Made by a program: the position numbers and the translations under genes
Notes under the pieces: model-generated
What the model saw: only the letters and a program-made list of their open reading frames with translations
What the model was told of the DNA's origin: nothing
Database searches by the model: none
NCBI GenBank assembly: GCA_913049615.1
Contig: CAJWZI010000122.1
Location: 1-5,898 of the forward strand
Direction of reading: 5' to 3'
Length of the DNA stretch: 5,898 nucleotides
Source: an uncultured Alphaproteobacteria bacterium
Lineage (GTDB): Bacteria > Pseudomonadota > Alphaproteobacteria > GCA-2731375
In this document: positions 5,188 to 5,898 of the stretch, in pieces
Position numbering within the stretch: the first letter of the stretch is position 1
How the letters are laid out: every line of letters begins with the position of its first letter

Positions 5188-5898
5188 ATGAATACCAGCA
5201 GTCTAGAGACCGTCATCAACGATGCCTGGGAACAGCGTGAAAGTATAACCGTCAACACCAGGGGCGAAAGGCGCGACGCCGTGGACGCTGCCCTGGATGC
5301 CATGGACAAAGGCGAACAACGGGTGGCGGAAAAAGGTTCGGATGGATGGACAGTCAATCAATGGCTGAAAAAGGCAGTTCTGCTGTCTTTCCGTCTGAAC
5401 GACATGACTGCGATCGATGGTGGCCCTGGGCGAAATACCACTTGGTATGACAAGGTTTCGTCGAAATTCGAGGGCTGGGGCGAAAACCAGTTCCGGGCCG
5501 CTGGGTTTCGTGCTGTGCCCAATTGTATAGTACGAAAATCGGCTTATATCGCGCCCAACGTGGTTCTGATGCCCAGTTTCGTCAATCTAGGAGCGTATGT
5601 GGATAGCGGCACCATGGTGGACACCTGGGCCACAGTCGGCAGTTGCGCGCAAATCGGCAAAGATTGCCATATCTCCGGCGGCGCAGGAATTGGCGGCGTA
5701 CTGGAACCTTTGCAGGCGGAACCGGTGATCATCGAGGACAATTGTTTTATCGGTGCGCGCTCCGAAGTAGCCGAAGGCGTGGTGATCGAAGAAGGAGCCG
5801 TGCTGTCTATGGGTGTGTTTATTGGCGCCTCCACCAAGATCGTCAAACGCGCTACGGGTGAAGTGACCTATGGCAGGGTGCCTGCCTATTCCGTTGTC
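5188..5898 (+). CDS. dapD: Tetrahydrodipicolinate N-succinyltransferase (3' end cut by window)
   Basis: DapD transfers succinyl from succinyl-CoA to tetrahydrodipicolinate in the succinylase branch of diaminopimelate and lysine synthesis. That pathway feeds both protein and peptidoglycan. The 237 visible residues run open to the window edge; the family is about 275 residues, so roughly 40 C-terminal residues are missing. A helical N-terminal domain (1-105) contains L-L-S-F-R-L-N-D (65-72). A left-handed beta-helix of hexapeptide repeats follows from about 110, with [15 protein letters not shown] (125-139), [17 protein letters not shown] (141-157), [11 protein letters not shown] (167-177), [12 protein letters not shown] (183-194) and Y-G-R-V-P (228-232). 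These are near-identical to the E. coli protein as I remember it. It has its own strong ribosome-binding site 52 nt after the HAD gene. No frame disruption is seen. Confidence 0.97.
   Translation, partial: MNTSSLETVINDAWEQRESITVNTRGERRDAVDAALDAMDKGEQRVAEKGSDGWTVNQWLKKAVLLSFRLNDMTAIDGGPGRNTTWYDKVSSKFEGWGENQFRAAGFRAVPNCIVRKSAYIAPNVVLMPSFVNLGAYVDSGTMVDTWATVGSCAQIGKDCHISGGAGIGGVLEPLQAEPVIIEDNCFIGARSEVAEGVVIEEGAVLSMGVFIGASTKIVKRATGEVTYGRVPAYSVV

Noticed and set aside
5544..5846. 100-residue minus-strand open frame opposite dapD
   Set aside because: The plus strand here encodes unmistakable DapD hexapeptide repeats; the minus frame is a Pro/Thr/Ser-rich shadow.

Overview
The window carries a compact, almost entirely plus-strand housekeeping gene cluster. 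The order is rpmH, rnpA, yidD, yidC, engB (yihA/ysxC), argB, a HAD-family phosphatase resembling pyrimidine 5'-nucleotidases, and dapD, which is cut by the right edge. From general knowledge, the run rpmH-rnpA-(yidD)-yidC-engB-argB-HAD-dapD is typical of Alphaproteobacteria. The protein wording also fits that class, for example YidC with 'FFPLANKSY' and a Lys at the groove position where E. coli has Arg. I infer an alphaproteobacterium, possibly of the Rhodospirillales type; genus cannot be told. Codon choice is moderately GC-rich throughout and nothing suggests recent transfer.

Layout: bases 1-27 hold either the start of a divergent minus-strand gene or the end of an upstream plus-strand gene. 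Bases 28-223 are noncoding. They hold an AT-rich dyad, a good sigma70-type promoter (TTGACT, 17 nt, TATACA) and a small hairpin in the predicted rpmH leader. From 224 to 4408 six genes are packed with gaps of 0-37 nt or ATGA overlaps, so they look like one operon with translational coupling. The HAD gene and dapD are each preceded by 52-nt gaps. The gap before dapD has a consensus -35 box (TTGACA) overlapping the HAD stop codon and a clear Shine-Dalgarno, so dapD may also have its own promoter.

Functionally, rpmH (ribosomal protein L34), rnpA (RNase P protein) and engB (ribosome-assembly GTPase) serve translation. yidD and yidC serve membrane-protein insertion. argB and dapD are steps of arginine and lysine/diaminopimelate synthesis. 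The HAD enzyme probably dephosphorylates a small phosphorylated metabolite such as a nucleotide.

I found no mobile element, CRISPR array, tRNA, rRNA or defence system, and no convincing new system. The points most worth a second look are regulatory: the repeated AACGTATA motif in the leader region, the open rnpA frame running back through rpmH, the HAD gene start without a ribosome-binding site, and the likely internal dapD promoter.
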